Shown: piece after piece, positions 1 to 12,715 of the stretch
Numbering within the stretch: position 1 is the first letter of the stretch
How the letters are laid out: the number at the start of each line of letters is the position of its first letter
Source: Paracentrotus lividus
Taxonomy: Eukaryota > Echinodermata > Echinoidea > Camarodonta > Echinidae
NCBI GenBank assembly: GCA_940671915.1
Contig: CALNVZ010000641.1
Coordinates: 7,280,288 to 7,344,287 of the forward strand
Length of the DNA: 64,000 nt
Reading direction: 5' to 3'
Notes under the pieces: model-generated
Database searches by the model: none
The model's input: only the letters and a program-made list of their open reading frames with translations
What the model was told of the DNA's origin: nothing
Program-made: the position numbers and the translations under genes

Positions 1-3000
1 CTTTTGAGAGAACGGCCGCCATCTGTTACGTGAAAGAAGAGAGAGAGAGAGAGAGGCAAGAGAGAGAGAGCAGAGAGAGAGGAGAGAGAGGAGACGAGGG
101 GGGGCAGGCTCAGTCTGGTTTCGTGGTGAACATCAAAAGCCAAATTATCCATACAAAAACAAAAAAAAAAAAAAAAAAAAAGCTCACTTGCGCTCTAAAA
201 AAAAAAAAAAACAAACAACAAACCCCTCCTACTTTAATCTGAAATAAACAAAATTGCAAATCCAGAAGAAGAAGAGAAAACATAGATTATACAAATTTAT
301 AAACTTTCAAAACTTGAAGATAGGTGGGACAGTACTGACCAGTAGTGTTTTGGATTGACAGATGAACATACAGTGACGTGTGAGGGTTAAGAAGGACTGA
401 TCCGATTGTTATGCTGGAAAGTGGGGGGTTATTTCATATTATGGATTAAGAGATCACTACGGAAGGAAATGAAATAAAATAAATAGGATTAAAATTAAAT
501 AAGATGAATATACTATTGCTTAAACATTAAACATGTAAATAAAAAAGATAGCCTTGTGAAGTGTTGGCCTTTGAACCCTGAACCTTGACGATGATCCATT
601 ATACAGCATACCAAAGCTATCCCGGGTGGAAAACCATTTGTTTATCATGGCGAGTGTAAACCAGGCTCTGGTCTTTTTGAGCATTTTCGAGTACTGATTC
701 TCTCGTCACCCATTCTCTTTCCATCGCAATAGTTGTAGAACGGTAGTAACACGAAGGCTATGTTCAAAAGTCAAAAACACACAACAAGGTCCTGAAAAAT
801 TAGCTCCACAATAACTAAATTGTACGAACAACCACGAGAAAGTAGGCCTATTCTTGTGTATTAACCTTTAGTCTTAAATTTCTCGTTACACCAATGACAA
901 TGTCTCAAATGAGTCTACATTCGCCGCATTTAAACCAGAGAGCGGCCGTTTTCATGGGAAGGGAATGAAAATATTGTCGGACGTTTTATCCGACAAATGT
1001 TATAAGCATACTGAAAATCTGGTGCATCTGATTAGCTCGAGGCAATGTCGAATGTTTGACGTCCTTTATATGAAATGCCCCAGTGTAGGGGATCTGTTTT
1101 CTTTGAGATCTGGAAGATGGAGATGGCATAAGCAACAAAAAGTTCAATTCAGTATACACGTATGGCAAGTATAGTGATGTGTCGCGCAATAATTCTTTTA
1201 TTTATGATATCTGGTCATCTTTAAACATCTACATACAAGGCTTGTTCATCATCTTCCAAATACAGTCTACACTTTTAAAGCTAGTGAATCCTGCCGCAAG
1301 TATGACATCGGTAGAATAATTTTTCATCATCGCGCTGACGCAACATAAAAAGTCGTCTTTTGTTATTTAATTACAAAAATATATATATTTTTACATGCAC
1401 TTTTTTATATATTGTTAAATAAATAGTTTATTTTACACATGAGAAAGAATGTTAACAAAGCAAAGCATGTGCACGCAATTCTTTGAATATAATTTTAGCA
1501 TTTCCCACCATATGGCACTTTTTCTATATTAGGTAAGTCCAAAGAGAAAATATTCATTTTTGTGTGTGTGTACAATATCTTAAGCAAAAGGGTTAATGAC
1601 ATTAAGTTCATCCTATGTATTATGTTTCGTTATTCTTTCTTTCTTCTTGTGTTTTTAGGCGCAACTGAGAGGATTCCAAGTAGTTCTGCTATGGCACATC
1701 TTATCGTCTGCCTGATTAGCTCGTATTTCAAAATCAACTTCTGGATGCATAGCTCAAGCATTTTACGCACTAATTTAGGAAGATCTCATCTGCCTGTCTC
1801 CCAACAGCTGCGATCCAAAACTCATATCCTCTCATCCCTCCACAACCTTGCTTTCAAGTTTCAAATTCATACATTTTGTTATACACAATGTTAGCAGGCC
1901 CGTAACTAGGGGGGGGGGGTTCGGGCCCTGCCATGAAAGCACTCGATGGATGGTGTTCACTATATTGTCAAACAAATACTGTGCGATATTTTGAGTTGTG
2001 ATCACTCATATGCAAGTTTCTCTTTTTTGTGCTGTGTACCAACGGGGAAGAGTGCCCTGGCTACTACGGGCCTGCCTTAACACCGCGGGTTATATCCTAT
2101 CAGGGAACGCAACCCCCCGCACGAGCAGGGTCCGCCTTGACCCTCACAAGAGTAAAAAATAAAAAAATATAAAAACACTTAAAACCTCGCCCCACCAAGG
2201 TCTCAATATCCCTAAGGCGCACGAATAATATTTACAAAATGCAGCGAGTGACAGTGGAAGCTTGTACTTATAGTGGCGAAGCAATTTACGACAAAATTTA
2301 GATGATCGTATTTATAAACACTTTGCTCTGTCTCCGAATCCCCTCTAAAACACTCATGTTATAAAGAATAGATTACATCTGCGGTTCGGCTCCCGTCGTA
2401 GTCGTGACTCATCACTCTAACACCTCCAGCAGGCCCTCTCGGCCAACTGTTTTCATGCTGCTCATTGAGGCGGGCATAAAACGCCGCCGACCGCGGGCTG
2501 GTCCATCCAATAAGGTTTTCAGAAAAAAATGTGCGCGTGCCCCTGGCTAACTAGCGGCTTGACCTTAACGGCAATTACAGGTTAACTCTTAAGACCATTT
2601 TCTAGCACGAACCGGTGTTACGGAATAATATTGCAAATTTTAGACTATAGTTCACTCATCATATTCTATATAAAGTCAATTAATATATAAACTAAGAATG
2701 ATAATATATTCCTATCAATCTGTGAGTGAAATGATTGCAGGAAGTTATATTCAATTTGAGCACATTAGCATATGTCCCTCCACTCAACTGTGGCCAGAAG
2801 AGGCGGTCGGAAGCGAAACCCGCGAAGGGGGAGGGGGGCGGGGGGGGGGGGGCCAGCGCGGGCACATGACCCCCAGCTTTAGTACCCCTATTCATGACCA
2901 AAATGTGTCCCTTTTAAAGCTAACACAGTGTCATCTTCTTATACTTGGAGAGAAGGAGTAGCCTTTTCACCAGTTTTGAAAAGTCCCAGGTGGACAATTA

Positions 3001-4180
3001 TTTCTGGCTTTAGGGAGCATAACAGGGACCGAGCTGTGACACCTCTCTCTCCAATAATTTTATTCTAAATCCAAACTAGCCCTCTCGTAAATAGTACTCG
3101 CCACTATCTTCTTTTTAATTACATTCCCACAATATAATTTCTATACAGAGATCGCCGCTCTTTCGCTCAGGCTCAGCGATAAAATGGTACCATATATATT
3201 ATATTGTTGCGTCTACATTAATTATGAAAAACAGGCACAATAACACTTAACAATTTGTCGAGCCTTTCTCAAATAAACAAGAGATAATTTCTCACTGCCT
3301 CTCGCTTCGCGCCTTCCACAATTAGTTTGCACGTCATATGTCTCTATATATTGAAAGACGGTATATATACCAGAAAACACGAGTCTGTTCAGGGCCTACG
3401 GCGGGACAGCAGCGTCTCCCGTTCCGTTCTAGTGCCACTGAACATAAAATGATATACCTTTTTGAGCACTAAAAATAGAAGCTTTAATGCACAACTTTCT
3501 AAACATACTCAATATTCTAATTATTAAAGTCGATATATCTATGTGAGAACGTATTCATACTTCCACACGCTATCGCGCGTTACCTTAGCGAGAATACTAC
3601 AATAATATGTCCACGCTCGTTGCTTCTACTTACACATATGCATATATGCTACTTCTATCAACTAAATTCTCGCTCTCACAATACAAATTATTGTCGGCTG
3701 CTAGACGACCTTGCACCCGCGCCTTGTCGCAAGATGTTAACAATATACATCAAATAATATAAGATGATAAAAAAGGATTGGACGCGCTCTGATTCCATGC
3801 GTTCTATCTTATTGGACACAGAGCATCCTTGTCAAAAGAGGATTTGCGTGTCACATTGTAATCTTGTGTTTTGGGCATCTCAGGTAAATATATGAAGCGG
3901 GGTCTGTAGCCGATTTCACCGAAAAACCCAAAAATTTCTGCAACACGGCAAGTTGAATTAATCAGAGCGCAGCCTAACTGAGTGCGCTTAACATATATGA
4001 GCCTATATATATTATAAATATATATACTAATTTTTCACCTGTCCAAGCCGAGTTTGCCTTAAAAGAGTATTATCATATATCTGTGCTAACACGCACAATT
4101 TTTTTAGCTCAAAAACTTTCAGCCGAGAATAACTATATAAACCTATAGCTCATGGTCCTCATACTTCTCCTCTCTTTTCT
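1..4180. repeat. Noisy upstream copy of a tandem duplication (probable uncorrected read sequence)
   Basis: From about 190 onward this stretch follows 4190-7060 block by block in the same orientation. Shared anchors are the CAAACCCCTCCTACTTTAAT start, the CCAGGCTCTGGTCTTTT block, GTAGGCCTATT, the GTAACTAGGGGGG run, TTTAGTACCCCTATTCATG and GGACACA...CCTTGTCAAAAGA. Differences are mostly single-base insertions and deletions every 10-20 bases, with extra unmatched sequence around 1920-2790 and 3000-3690. No gene is supported. Short open frames here are not conserved in the second copy. The pattern looks more like raw long-read error than natural divergence. Confidence 0.8.
32..102. repeat. GA-rich microsatellite
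   Basis: Interrupted (GA)n tract followed by a G run. The open frame across it is low-complexity (Glu/Arg repeats) and is not a gene. Confidence 0.85.
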
Positions 4181-4189
4181 TCTTGGGTC

Positions 4190-7060
4190 TAAAAAAAAAA
4201 AAAACAAACAAACAAACCCCTCCTACTTTAATTGAAATAACAAAATGCAAATCAGAAGAAGAAGAAAACATAGATTATACAAATTTATAAATTTAAAACT
4301 TGAAAGATAGGTGGGAAGTATGACCAGTAGTAGTTTTGGATTGCAGATGAACATAATGACTGTGAGGGTAAGAAAACTTGGTACCGATTATCTTACAAAA
4401 TTTATTTATTTATTATAAAGATCACTAGGAAATAAATGAATAAAAATAAATAGATAAATAAATAAGATGAATATATATTTGTAAACATAAACATGTAAAT
4501 AAAAAAGATATTTGGAAATGTTTGGCCTTGAACCTTGAACCTTGAAGAATGATCCATTTCATCAGCTACAAAGCTATCCCGGGATGAAACCATTCTGTTT
4601 ATCAGTGCGAGGTGTAAACCAGGCTCTGGTCTTTTGAGCATTTTGAGTACTGATTCTTCTTCTCACCATTTCTCTTTCCATCGCAAATTGCTTGCAGAAC
4701 GGTAGTACACGAAGGCTATGTTCAAAATATAAAACACAAAACAAGGTCTGAAAAATTAGACTCACAATAACTAATATTGTACACAACACAGAAAGTAGGC
4801 CTATTACATTGTGTATTATATATCTTAAATTTTTCGTTACACAATGACAATGTCTCAAATGAGTCACTTTCGCAAGCATTTAAACCAGGAGGGCGTTTCA
4901 TGAAAGGAATAATTGTCGGACGTTTTATCCGACAAAATGTTATAAGCTACTGAAATGCTTGCATCTGATTAGCTGAGAGCAAATTTGTCGGATAAAATGT
5001 TTGACAAGTCCTTTTATGAAATGCCCCCAAGGTGAGGAGGGATACTGTTTCTTTGAGATCTGGAGATGGAGATGGCATAGCCAACAAAAATGTTAATTCA
5101 GTATACACGTATGGCATGTATAGTGATGTGTCGCAATAATTCATTTTATTTATGATATTGGTCATCTTTAAATCATTACATACAGGATTGTTATCAATCT
5201 TTCCAAATACAGATCACACTTTAAAGTAGAATCTGCGCAGTAGACATGGTAGAATAATTTTTATCGTGGCTGCGCAAAATAAAAGTCGTTTTGTTTTTAT
5301 TACAAAATATATATATTTTTACATGACTTTTTGTATATAGTTTAAATTAAATAGTTTAAATTTTAACACATAGAGAAAAGGGTTAACAAAGCAAAGCAAT
5401 GCTGCACAATTCTTTGAATTAATTTAAGCATTTCCCACCATTCATGGCACACTTTTTTATATTAGGTAAGTCAAAAGAGAAATATTCATTTTTTTGTGTG
5501 TGTGATACAAATCTTAAGCAAAGGGTTAATGACATTAAGTTCATCCTATGGTATTATGTTTCGTTATTTCTTTCTTTCTTCTTGTGTTTTGGCGCCATGA
5601 GAGGATTCCAAGTAGTTGGTTGCTATGGCGACATCGTTATCGTCTGCTGATTAGCTGGTATCAAAATCACTGTCTGGATGATAGCTCAAGCATTTACGCA
5701 CTAATTTAGGAAGATCTCATCTGTGTCTCCCAACAGCTGCGATCCAAAACTCTATCCTCTATCCTCCACAACCTTGCTTTCAAGTTTCAAATTCATACAT
5801 ATTTGTAACAACATGTTTTAGCAGGCCGTAACTAGGGGGGGGTCGGGGGGTTCGAACGAAACCCCCCGCAGCGAGCAGGTCCGCCTTGACAAAAAAAAAA
5901 AAAAAAAATTAAAACCCCCCACTTTTTGGCGCAGAAATGCAGGCAGATACTTGAATAGAAATACAAGAAAGGACGATTAAAACACTTTGCTTTCAGTCCC
6001 CCTACATGTAAAATCTTTCGCTCGCGCTTCGCGCTCGCAACTTTTTATTTTGGGGATAATATTCATGTTTTTCAGAAAAAATTCCGCAGGAATTACATTT
6101 AAACCATTTCGCAGGAATGTTTTCGTTTGCATTTGTGTTCTATTTTTATATTTTTAAATGATGTTATCTTCAATTTTAGGAAATGTTATAATAGAAATAA
6201 GGCCTAATGGCAGAGGCGGTGGAACCGGGAGGGGGGGGGGGGGCAGGGGGCACAGTGACCCCCACTTTAGTACCCCTATTCATGACCAAAATGTGTCCCT
6301 TTTAAAGCTAAAAAGTGTCATCTTTATACTAAAAAGAAGCCTTTCAGAGTTTTGAAAAGTCCCGTGGACAATTATTTCTGTTTAAAAAAGGGGCACTTTT
6401 AATACTAAAATAGGCCCTTTGTTACTCCATATGTCTTTTAAAATCCCAAATTTTCGGCTCGCGCTTCGCGCTCGCGAGTACTAAATAGGGTCCATAATGC
6501 ACAATAAACTACAATTTTGAGCTCAAAGTTTTCTCCTCTCGCTTCGCGCTTGAGGATATTGGGGTCTAACAGAGGCGGTGGAACCGGGGGGCAGGGGACA
6601 GAGTGCCCCTTTTCTTAGCTTAAAAATGTCCCTTTTACACTAAAAAGAAGCCTTTCATACTCTTTAAAAGTCCAATGGACGATTTCTTCAAAGGTGTCAC
6701 TTACAATACTAAAAATTGCCCCTTTCTTTACTTCATAATTATGTCTTTTAAAACCCCAAATTTTCCTGCTAGGCGACCTCGCACTGTAATGTTAACAAAC
6801 AATAAGTATAAAAAAAAGGATTGGACCCAGTGCCCTCTGCTGGACACAAACCTTGTCAAAAGAATTGGTGTAATTGTGTTTGGTCTAGATTGGGGGTGGT
6901 TTAAGCTAAGATAGTTAATGAGCCAAGATTATTATATATCTTCAACATGGATCCTAAAAAGAGTCTATAAGGCACAATTTTTTTAGCTCAAAACTTTCAG
7001 CTCGAGAATACTAAATAGGCTCTATATTGCACAATAAACTCAAATTTTTATCTCAAAATT
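4190..7060. repeat. Downstream copy of the tandem duplication
   Basis: This is the cleaner partner of 190-4150. It contains a MITE at 4889-5028 and most of the inverted-repeat element 5822-7383. Shared sequence ends near the TTTAGCTCAAA...CTTTCAGC block (4100 in the first copy, 6980 here). No exon or long open frame is supported. Confidence 0.75.
4889..5028. mobile_element. MITE, TGTCGGATAAAA family, copy 1
   Basis: About 140 bp with inverted ends. The left end reads GGGCGTTTCATGAAAGGA and the right end reversed reads GGGGGCATTTCATAAAAGGA. Inside are TTGTCGGACGTTTTATCCG and, inverted, TTTGTCGGATAAAATG. The noisy version lies near 940-1085, an opposite-orientation copy at 51191-51319, and fragments at 13636-13706 and 59984-60030. 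No coding capacity. Confidence 0.75.
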
Positions 7061-7383
7061 TTGGGCTCGGGCTTCACGCTCGCATTCCTTTGTATTCATT
7101 ACTAAATTAAATATAAAAGCCATTAAGATTCCTAAAATTTTCAGCTCGCGCTTCGCGCTCGCGGATACTATAAGTAGGGTCTATAATGCACAATTAACCC
7201 AGTTTTAGCTTCGTGATCGCGGATACTGGATAGAGTCTATAATCATGATAATGCATAGTTTACTCCAAGTTTATCTCAAATATTTCGGCTCGCGCTCCGC
7301 GCTCGAAAAAAAAAAAATCCTTGAAAAAGGTCCACTTTTCTGAATTTCGAACCCCCCCCGTAAAAAACCTAGTTACGGGCCTG
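5822..7383. mobile_element. Non-autonomous DNA element with CAGGCC(C)GTAACTAGG inverted ends
   Basis: Left end CAGGCCGTAACTAGG and right end CCTAGTTACGGGCCTG are inverted copies, each next to a G or C run and TTCGAA. The interior has repeated units with GCTCGCGCTTCGCGCTCGC (6020, 6457, 7144; variants near 6538, 7066 and 7288), each followed by a (GATACTA)-(AATAGGGTC)-(ATAATGCAC)-like string. There is no transposase frame. Flanking 8 bp (TGTTTTAG / TATATGAG) agree at only 5 positions, so a target duplication is uncertain. The noisy copy has only the left end, near 1894. Confidence 0.65.
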
Positions 7384-7390
7384 TATATGA

Positions 7391-7487
7391 GGAGAGAGAG
7401 AGAGGCCTACACACCACACACACCACACACACACACCACACAACCACACACACACACACACACACACCCACCAACACACATACACCA
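7391..7487. repeat. GA and CA microsatellites
   Basis: A short (GA)n run followed by about 75 bp of interrupted (CA)n. They sit directly outside the right end of the preceding element. Confidence 0.9.
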
Positions 7488-8137
7488 TATTTATATAAAA
7501 TATGTATACAATTATGTAATTACCGTTGTCTTCGTCTCCATGCACTCGTGCAATTTTGCTATGTTAGGTTATTTAGGATTGTTCTTGGTTTGTTTTTGCA
7601 GATCTAAATGATCTTCATTGTTTATATGAATAATTTGAGTTTTTAAAGTTCGCACTCGGCCCTATATATAGGCTTATATAAAACAGCACAGCAGCTGGTC
7701 TGAACCTGTAACGTGTTTAAATCAAAACAAAGTCAAATCAACTCACTTGCAACTCAATAATCAAGGTTTTTAAAACCGAGACGGATGCATGCTAGACCTA
7801 TTTCTAATGAGGTTATCATTACAATTATTTTAATATAGTTTGCTTTATTTCTCTGTCTTTTGTCGCCATAAAATACCCCTGTTGTGGTAACCATCGTCAC
7901 CCTTGATTCACATACACCTGTTTAATTTAGCAGGAAAAAAGTTTAGTTGTATTTTAAGTGACCTTTACGGTCATGATTTACCCCCATCGTTAGATGAAAT
8001 CATGTCAAAGAAAGAAATGAATGATATTGTTCTCTGACTTATGAAAACGACATAAATTTTTTTTATCCGAGTTTCTTTGAGAATGTATTATTAATTTTGG
8101 TATCATAAATCAAAATATGCATCAAAACAATCAATAG
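7488..8137. other. AT-rich non-coding stretch
   Basis: No exon, RNA or repeat boundary could be supported on either strand. Confidence 0.5.
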
Positions 8138-8341
8138 TACACTCTAAAAACTGAAGTGCTCTTTTGAGTACTTCAGAGGCTGAAATCAGCGCTTTTTAAG
8201 AGCTTGCATAGTGACTGCACCAGGAGTACTGTTTTAGCACTTTCACGCGAGCTGAAATTTCAGCAAAAATGGCCTCGTTGAGATTCGAACCTGGGTCCCC
8301 TGCATGAGAAGCATTTCAGCACTTCAGTTTTTTAGAGTGTA
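8138..8341. mobile_element. MITE with CACTCTAAAAACTGAAGTGCT ends and TA flanks
   Basis: The left end CACTCTAAAAACTGAAGTGC and the right end reversed match except for one extra A. Both ends abut a TA dinucleotide (8138-8139 and 8340-8341), as expected for Tc1/mariner-type insertion. On the minus strand the interior holds GGTTCGAATCTC, which resembles a tRNA B box. No open frame of note. Confidence 0.85.
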
Positions 8342-10149
8342 ATTACAAATAGTAGCATTACATTGAAACAAATCAGTGTGAGAGACGATATGCACAAATC
8401 CCTAAGTGGTAGGACAAATAAGATGGAACGGATGTTTATATTTCAAATCATTATCTCCTAGATATTAATTTCGGGCAATAGAATATTTTAGTTCTCTATT
8501 AGCCGTACTTTATAATGAAGTTGGGTAATTTGCTTTGAAATTACCTGAACATAGATAAGAGATATACAAGAAATGCGTGAGATGATTTGGACTGTTTTTT
8601 TTTTTAATGAATATTCCATTGTGGCGTGGTCAAATATGGTGTTGTTGTTTTTTGTTGCTATTTCCCATCAGGTAGTGAATTTGGTAATGAAGGAAAGAGC
8701 CTCTTCCGCCCGGTTTAAACATCAGACCATGTTTGTCAGCTTTTGCATAAATTATTAGGTTAAAAACTTATTTTAAATGATCGTGAGAAAAGGTCTACAC
8801 CATCGGTACACCACCCCTGTCACGTGATGAGGCTTCAAAGGCGGGTCCTGTCTGGTTGAATTTCTGGAAAACCGTTTGGAGAGCCACCGTGTCAAGTTTG
8901 AAACACGGAAAACTCATCAGCCATGGCCGTGGAGTAGACTGGTAGTGACAGCCTTTACGCCAAGCTCAGGGGATGAGAATTTTCATTGAAATTCTGAGGT
9001 AGCCTAGTGCAAGAGGACTTTTAAAAAAAAGGGGTGCAACGGAAGCAGTTTCCACTACAAAAAAATATTAATTAGGAATATTGAAAAATAGGAATATTCT
9101 CGATTTTCCCACCTTTGACGAAAATACAAACATGCACAAATGACATGCAACCAATAACATAAAATGGACACTCAGCTGCTTCACGCGAATTTTAAAATGA
9201 ATTCGAGCACCTTGGCACTAAAATTTCCACTCCCAGATTTGGCCCATAATGTTGAAAAGATTTTCAGGGTTTAGACATGTTCATCCAACATGCACAGCTG
9301 TACTTTGTACAATATTATTTCCTTCAAAAATAATTGATTCGCTGACATGCATTTTAAAATATTGATGTAAAATTGGGCTTGGGAGGGGCTTACACCGACG
9401 CCCCCATGGCTACGCCCCTGTTCGAGACACCAAGGATGTGTTACAGGCTTGATTAGAGTGAAGTTCAGATGGGGACAAAAGTGCAATCGCGCCAGAAGTT
9501 GTTTGGGAGATTCATATGTTGGGTAATGCATGGGTGTTGAATTTAAAAAATGACGTCCTACCTTATCATTACAATTTTAATGAAAATGATCTTTTCTATA
9601 AATTAAACATGCACTTAATATAGAGCGAATGAGACTTTGGAATGATCACTTTGTAACATTTGTTTATACCTGAATTTCTAAGCTTTCAAATCATCAGTTG
9701 GAGCATCAACTACTTTAGAAATGCACTTCACAAATATGACAAAAAGCCAGTCTTCCGAGAATAAATGACTGAAATCGCTATTTTAAAAGCAGTTTATTTG
9801 ACAAGATGAAAATTCCTTCAAAATGTTCAAATAGAAATCATGGTAATAGATAAATGGTTAGCACAAGTTTTATGGGCTAGGGTTAACAAAAGTGATGAAC
9901 TAGAGTAGTATAGATCAGTGCTGGTATAGATATTATTACAACAGAAAATTAGAGAAAAGAAGAGAGTGTGTGAGTGGGTATTTGAGGGTGTGGGTGAGAG
10001 GGTTTTTAGAATGAGGATATGAATAGGGAGGGTAACAAAGGGGAAGACAAGATCAGAATAGAAAACTGACAAGTGAGAAAGAACGAAAAAAAAATGTGAG
10101 AGAGACGGGAAGATACAAGGTGGACACGATGAAATCATTGAAATAATAC
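8342..10149. other. Non-coding stretch with a transposon-end fragment
   Basis: No gene supported. Around 9377-9423, GGGAGGGGC...GACGCCCCCATGGCTACGCCCCTG, read in reverse, resembles the CAGGGGCGTAGCCATGG ends of hAT-like elements. No matching second end was found. Confidence 0.5.
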
Positions 10150-10450
10150 TAGGGTACATGATGGAACCATGAACTACATGACGCCGAGGGATGATAGGAT
10201 GAGAGAGAGGAGATGGTGGGAGAGCGGGGGGGGGAGAGAGAAGAGAGAGGGGATGAAGAGAAGAGGGGGGGGGAGAGACTGAGAGACGGAGAGATACTTG
10301 ATGGAATAAAGGTATCAGTGAAAGATAAATGAGAAAGTGATGATGAGACACAAAGACGTGAGATAGAAAAACGAGGAGAGGGAGATAGAGAGAGAAAAAG
10401 AGAGAGAGGGAGAGAGAGAGAGAGGGAGAGAGAGAGAAAAGACGGAGAGG
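10150..10450. repeat. GA-rich low-complexity block
   Basis: About 300 bp of imperfect GA/GGA repeat. Long minus-strand open frames across it (Ser/Leu/Pro repeats) are composition artefacts. Confidence 0.85.
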
Positions 10451-11386
10451 ATGGAGAAAGATGCGGAATGAGTTTTCCATCTGGATTGTCGAGGAATCTT
10501 TGGCTTGTCGATAAATTGCAAAATTGGCCTGTGAAATACATCCATGAGCTATAACCTGACAGATAAAAGGCATTGACGTGGTATGAGTAATATATAATGA
10601 GGAACGAAAAGTTTTGCAGAGCCACTTACTCCTACGACATGTAAATGTACACGCAGGCATACACAGATTCATCAGAATAATGTGTTTTTACGGATAATCC
10701 TCACCTTTATTAAAAAATCATACGCCATATGAAAAGAGTATTAAGTATTTCAGTTTGACATGGAACTTCCTTCTTTTTTTAAAAAACAACTACACCACCG
10801 TTTCAAGTTTGCAAAATGATATTTCATAGTCCACTAGGGACGAAGAGCTTCATTCAAATGGCTTCATGGGTGCCGTTGCATGTCAACTTTACAATGTTTA
10901 ACTTCAAAAATTAACTACCATGGTAACATTTCTCAACAACCAATCAAAATCTAGTATTTCTTTAAATTTACTATTGATGGCAATGTAACTAAATTATGCA
11001 ATAGGAAGCTTTATGCAACGTCACCTTGACTCTTTGCTTTATTATTTACTTATTTTATGTGTTTTTTTTTTAATGTAAACAATTATTTTATATGTGTATT
11101 ATCATGTATCTCAGACATATGCCCAAAGTTTGCATCTATTAAAATATAATATTGTAAAGATACTACCGAACAATTCCAATATTGATCGTGTGAATTTTTT
11201 TCCTTGAAAACATAAATGTTTAATAATTACAAATTTGCACTAAAATTTCCTCCTTTCTGCTATATCATTTTCTGCATCACTATAGGTCCTATATTTCTAA
11301 TTCTTTCTATCAACAACCGCGAGGATTGCATTATAAAGAATTATGTAACATCAAATGCGAATTATACTTTCTTTGTCACTACTGAA
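10451..11386. other. AT-rich non-coding stretch
   Basis: Nothing supportable was seen on either strand. Confidence 0.45.
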
Positions 11387-12715
11387 CAGTTCGTATCTAG
11401 GGTCAAGTGCGCCCGGGGCAAATGTTGACTTTGCGCCCCCCCCCCCCCGTCAACTTCAGTTCTGCTCAACGATTTGTTTTAGTTTATTGTACCAGTGGCA
11501 TATTTACATGTGTCCAGACCTGGGGATGATTTGCTGTCCATACGTACACGTAGCTTATCAATTTTTTTTTTTTAATTTCCTCAGCATATATTTTAATTTA
11601 ATGCGAGCGCGAAGCGCGAGCGGAAAAAAATTGAGTTCTTGCATTACTTGAATCTTGCATTTAAGAATCATGAATACAGATTTCGTTATCAACGAAGGTA
11701 CAATAAAATAAAAAAAATAATAATAAAAAAAAAAAGAGCCTTACCTCCGGGGTGTCAAAAGGCCTACTGCACAAATTGTTTTGAGAGTTGTATAACATCG
11801 GATTTTTTAAAAGTAGAAAATAATCATTTTAAACCTTTTTTGTTGGTCCTCCTCAACTGATTTTGAAACATATAATATAATGCGAGCGCGAAGCGCGAGC
11901 AAAAAAATTCTAGAGCTTTCTAAACTTGAACAAACTGTGCAAGGAGCAGGCCTAGATACCGAATGGTCATAAAATACGGAAACAAAGACAATTGACAATG
12001 AAGAACAAACAGGGGAGTAAAAGGCAGCGAGAAAAANNNNNNNNNNNNNNNNNNNNNNNNNNNNNNNNNNNNNNNNNNNNNNNNNNNNNNNNNNNNNNNN
12101 NNNNNNNNNNNNNNNNNNNNNNNNNNNNNNNNNNNNNNNNNNNNNNNNNNNNNNNNNNNNNNNNNNNNNNNNNNNNNNNNNNNNNNNNNNNNNNNNNNNN
12201 NNNNNNNNNNNNNNNNNNNNNNNNNNNNNNNNNNNNNNNNNNNNNNNNNNNNNNNNNNNNNNNNNNNNNNNNNNNNNNNNNNNNNNNNNNNNNNNNNNNN
12301 NNNNNNNNNNNNNNNNNNNNNNNNNNNNNNNNNNNNNNNNNNNNNNNNNNNNNNNNNNNNNNNNNNNNNNNNNNNNNNNNNNNNNNNNNNNNNNNAGAGG
12401 CCTATACAGGGGGGGGGCGCAAAATGACCCGAAACAAAAAAAGAAGGTACCAAACCTAAAATATGACTAGGAACTTTTGGGCGCCAAAAAGTTAAACTTA
12501 GTGGTGCTATTTAGGGGGCGCCAAAATTAATAATGGGAGGAAACATGGCCCCAATATTCACTGTGGATCACCGATTCTCCTTTCCTTCTCCTTCTTCTTC
12601 TTCTTTCTTTCCTTTCTTTTTTTTTTTTTTTTTTTTTTTTTCCTTTCCTTTTTTGCGCCCCCCTGAAGCTCCGCCCGGGGCACGTGCCCCCCTTGCCCCC
12701 CTAGATACGCCACTG
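11387..12715. mobile_element. Element with CAGT..CGTATCTAGGG inverted ends, containing an assembly gap
   Basis: Left end CAGTTCGTATCTAGGG continues into GCGCCCGGGGCA and TTTGCGCCCCCC. The right end reversed reads CAGTGGCGTATCTAGGG, then GTGCCCCGGGCGGAG and GGGGGGCGCAA. The GCGAGCGCGAAGCGCGAGC motif occurs at 11603-11621 and 11882-11900, linking it to the element at 5822. The interior is interrupted by Ns, so coding capacity cannot be judged. No clear target duplication (CTACTGAA / CAATTCCT). Confidence 0.7.
12037..12395. other. Assembly gap (N run)
   Basis: 359 undetermined bases inside a repetitive element. Open frames crossing it are meaningless. Confidence 0.99.

Noticed and set aside
9827..10672. 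281-codon minus-strand open frame and overlapping frames
   Set aside because: Most of it is Ser/Leu/Pro repeats translated from a GA-rich tract; no domain or splice context.
11920..12459. Open frames on both strands across the N gap
   Set aside because: They are open only because Ns contain no stops.
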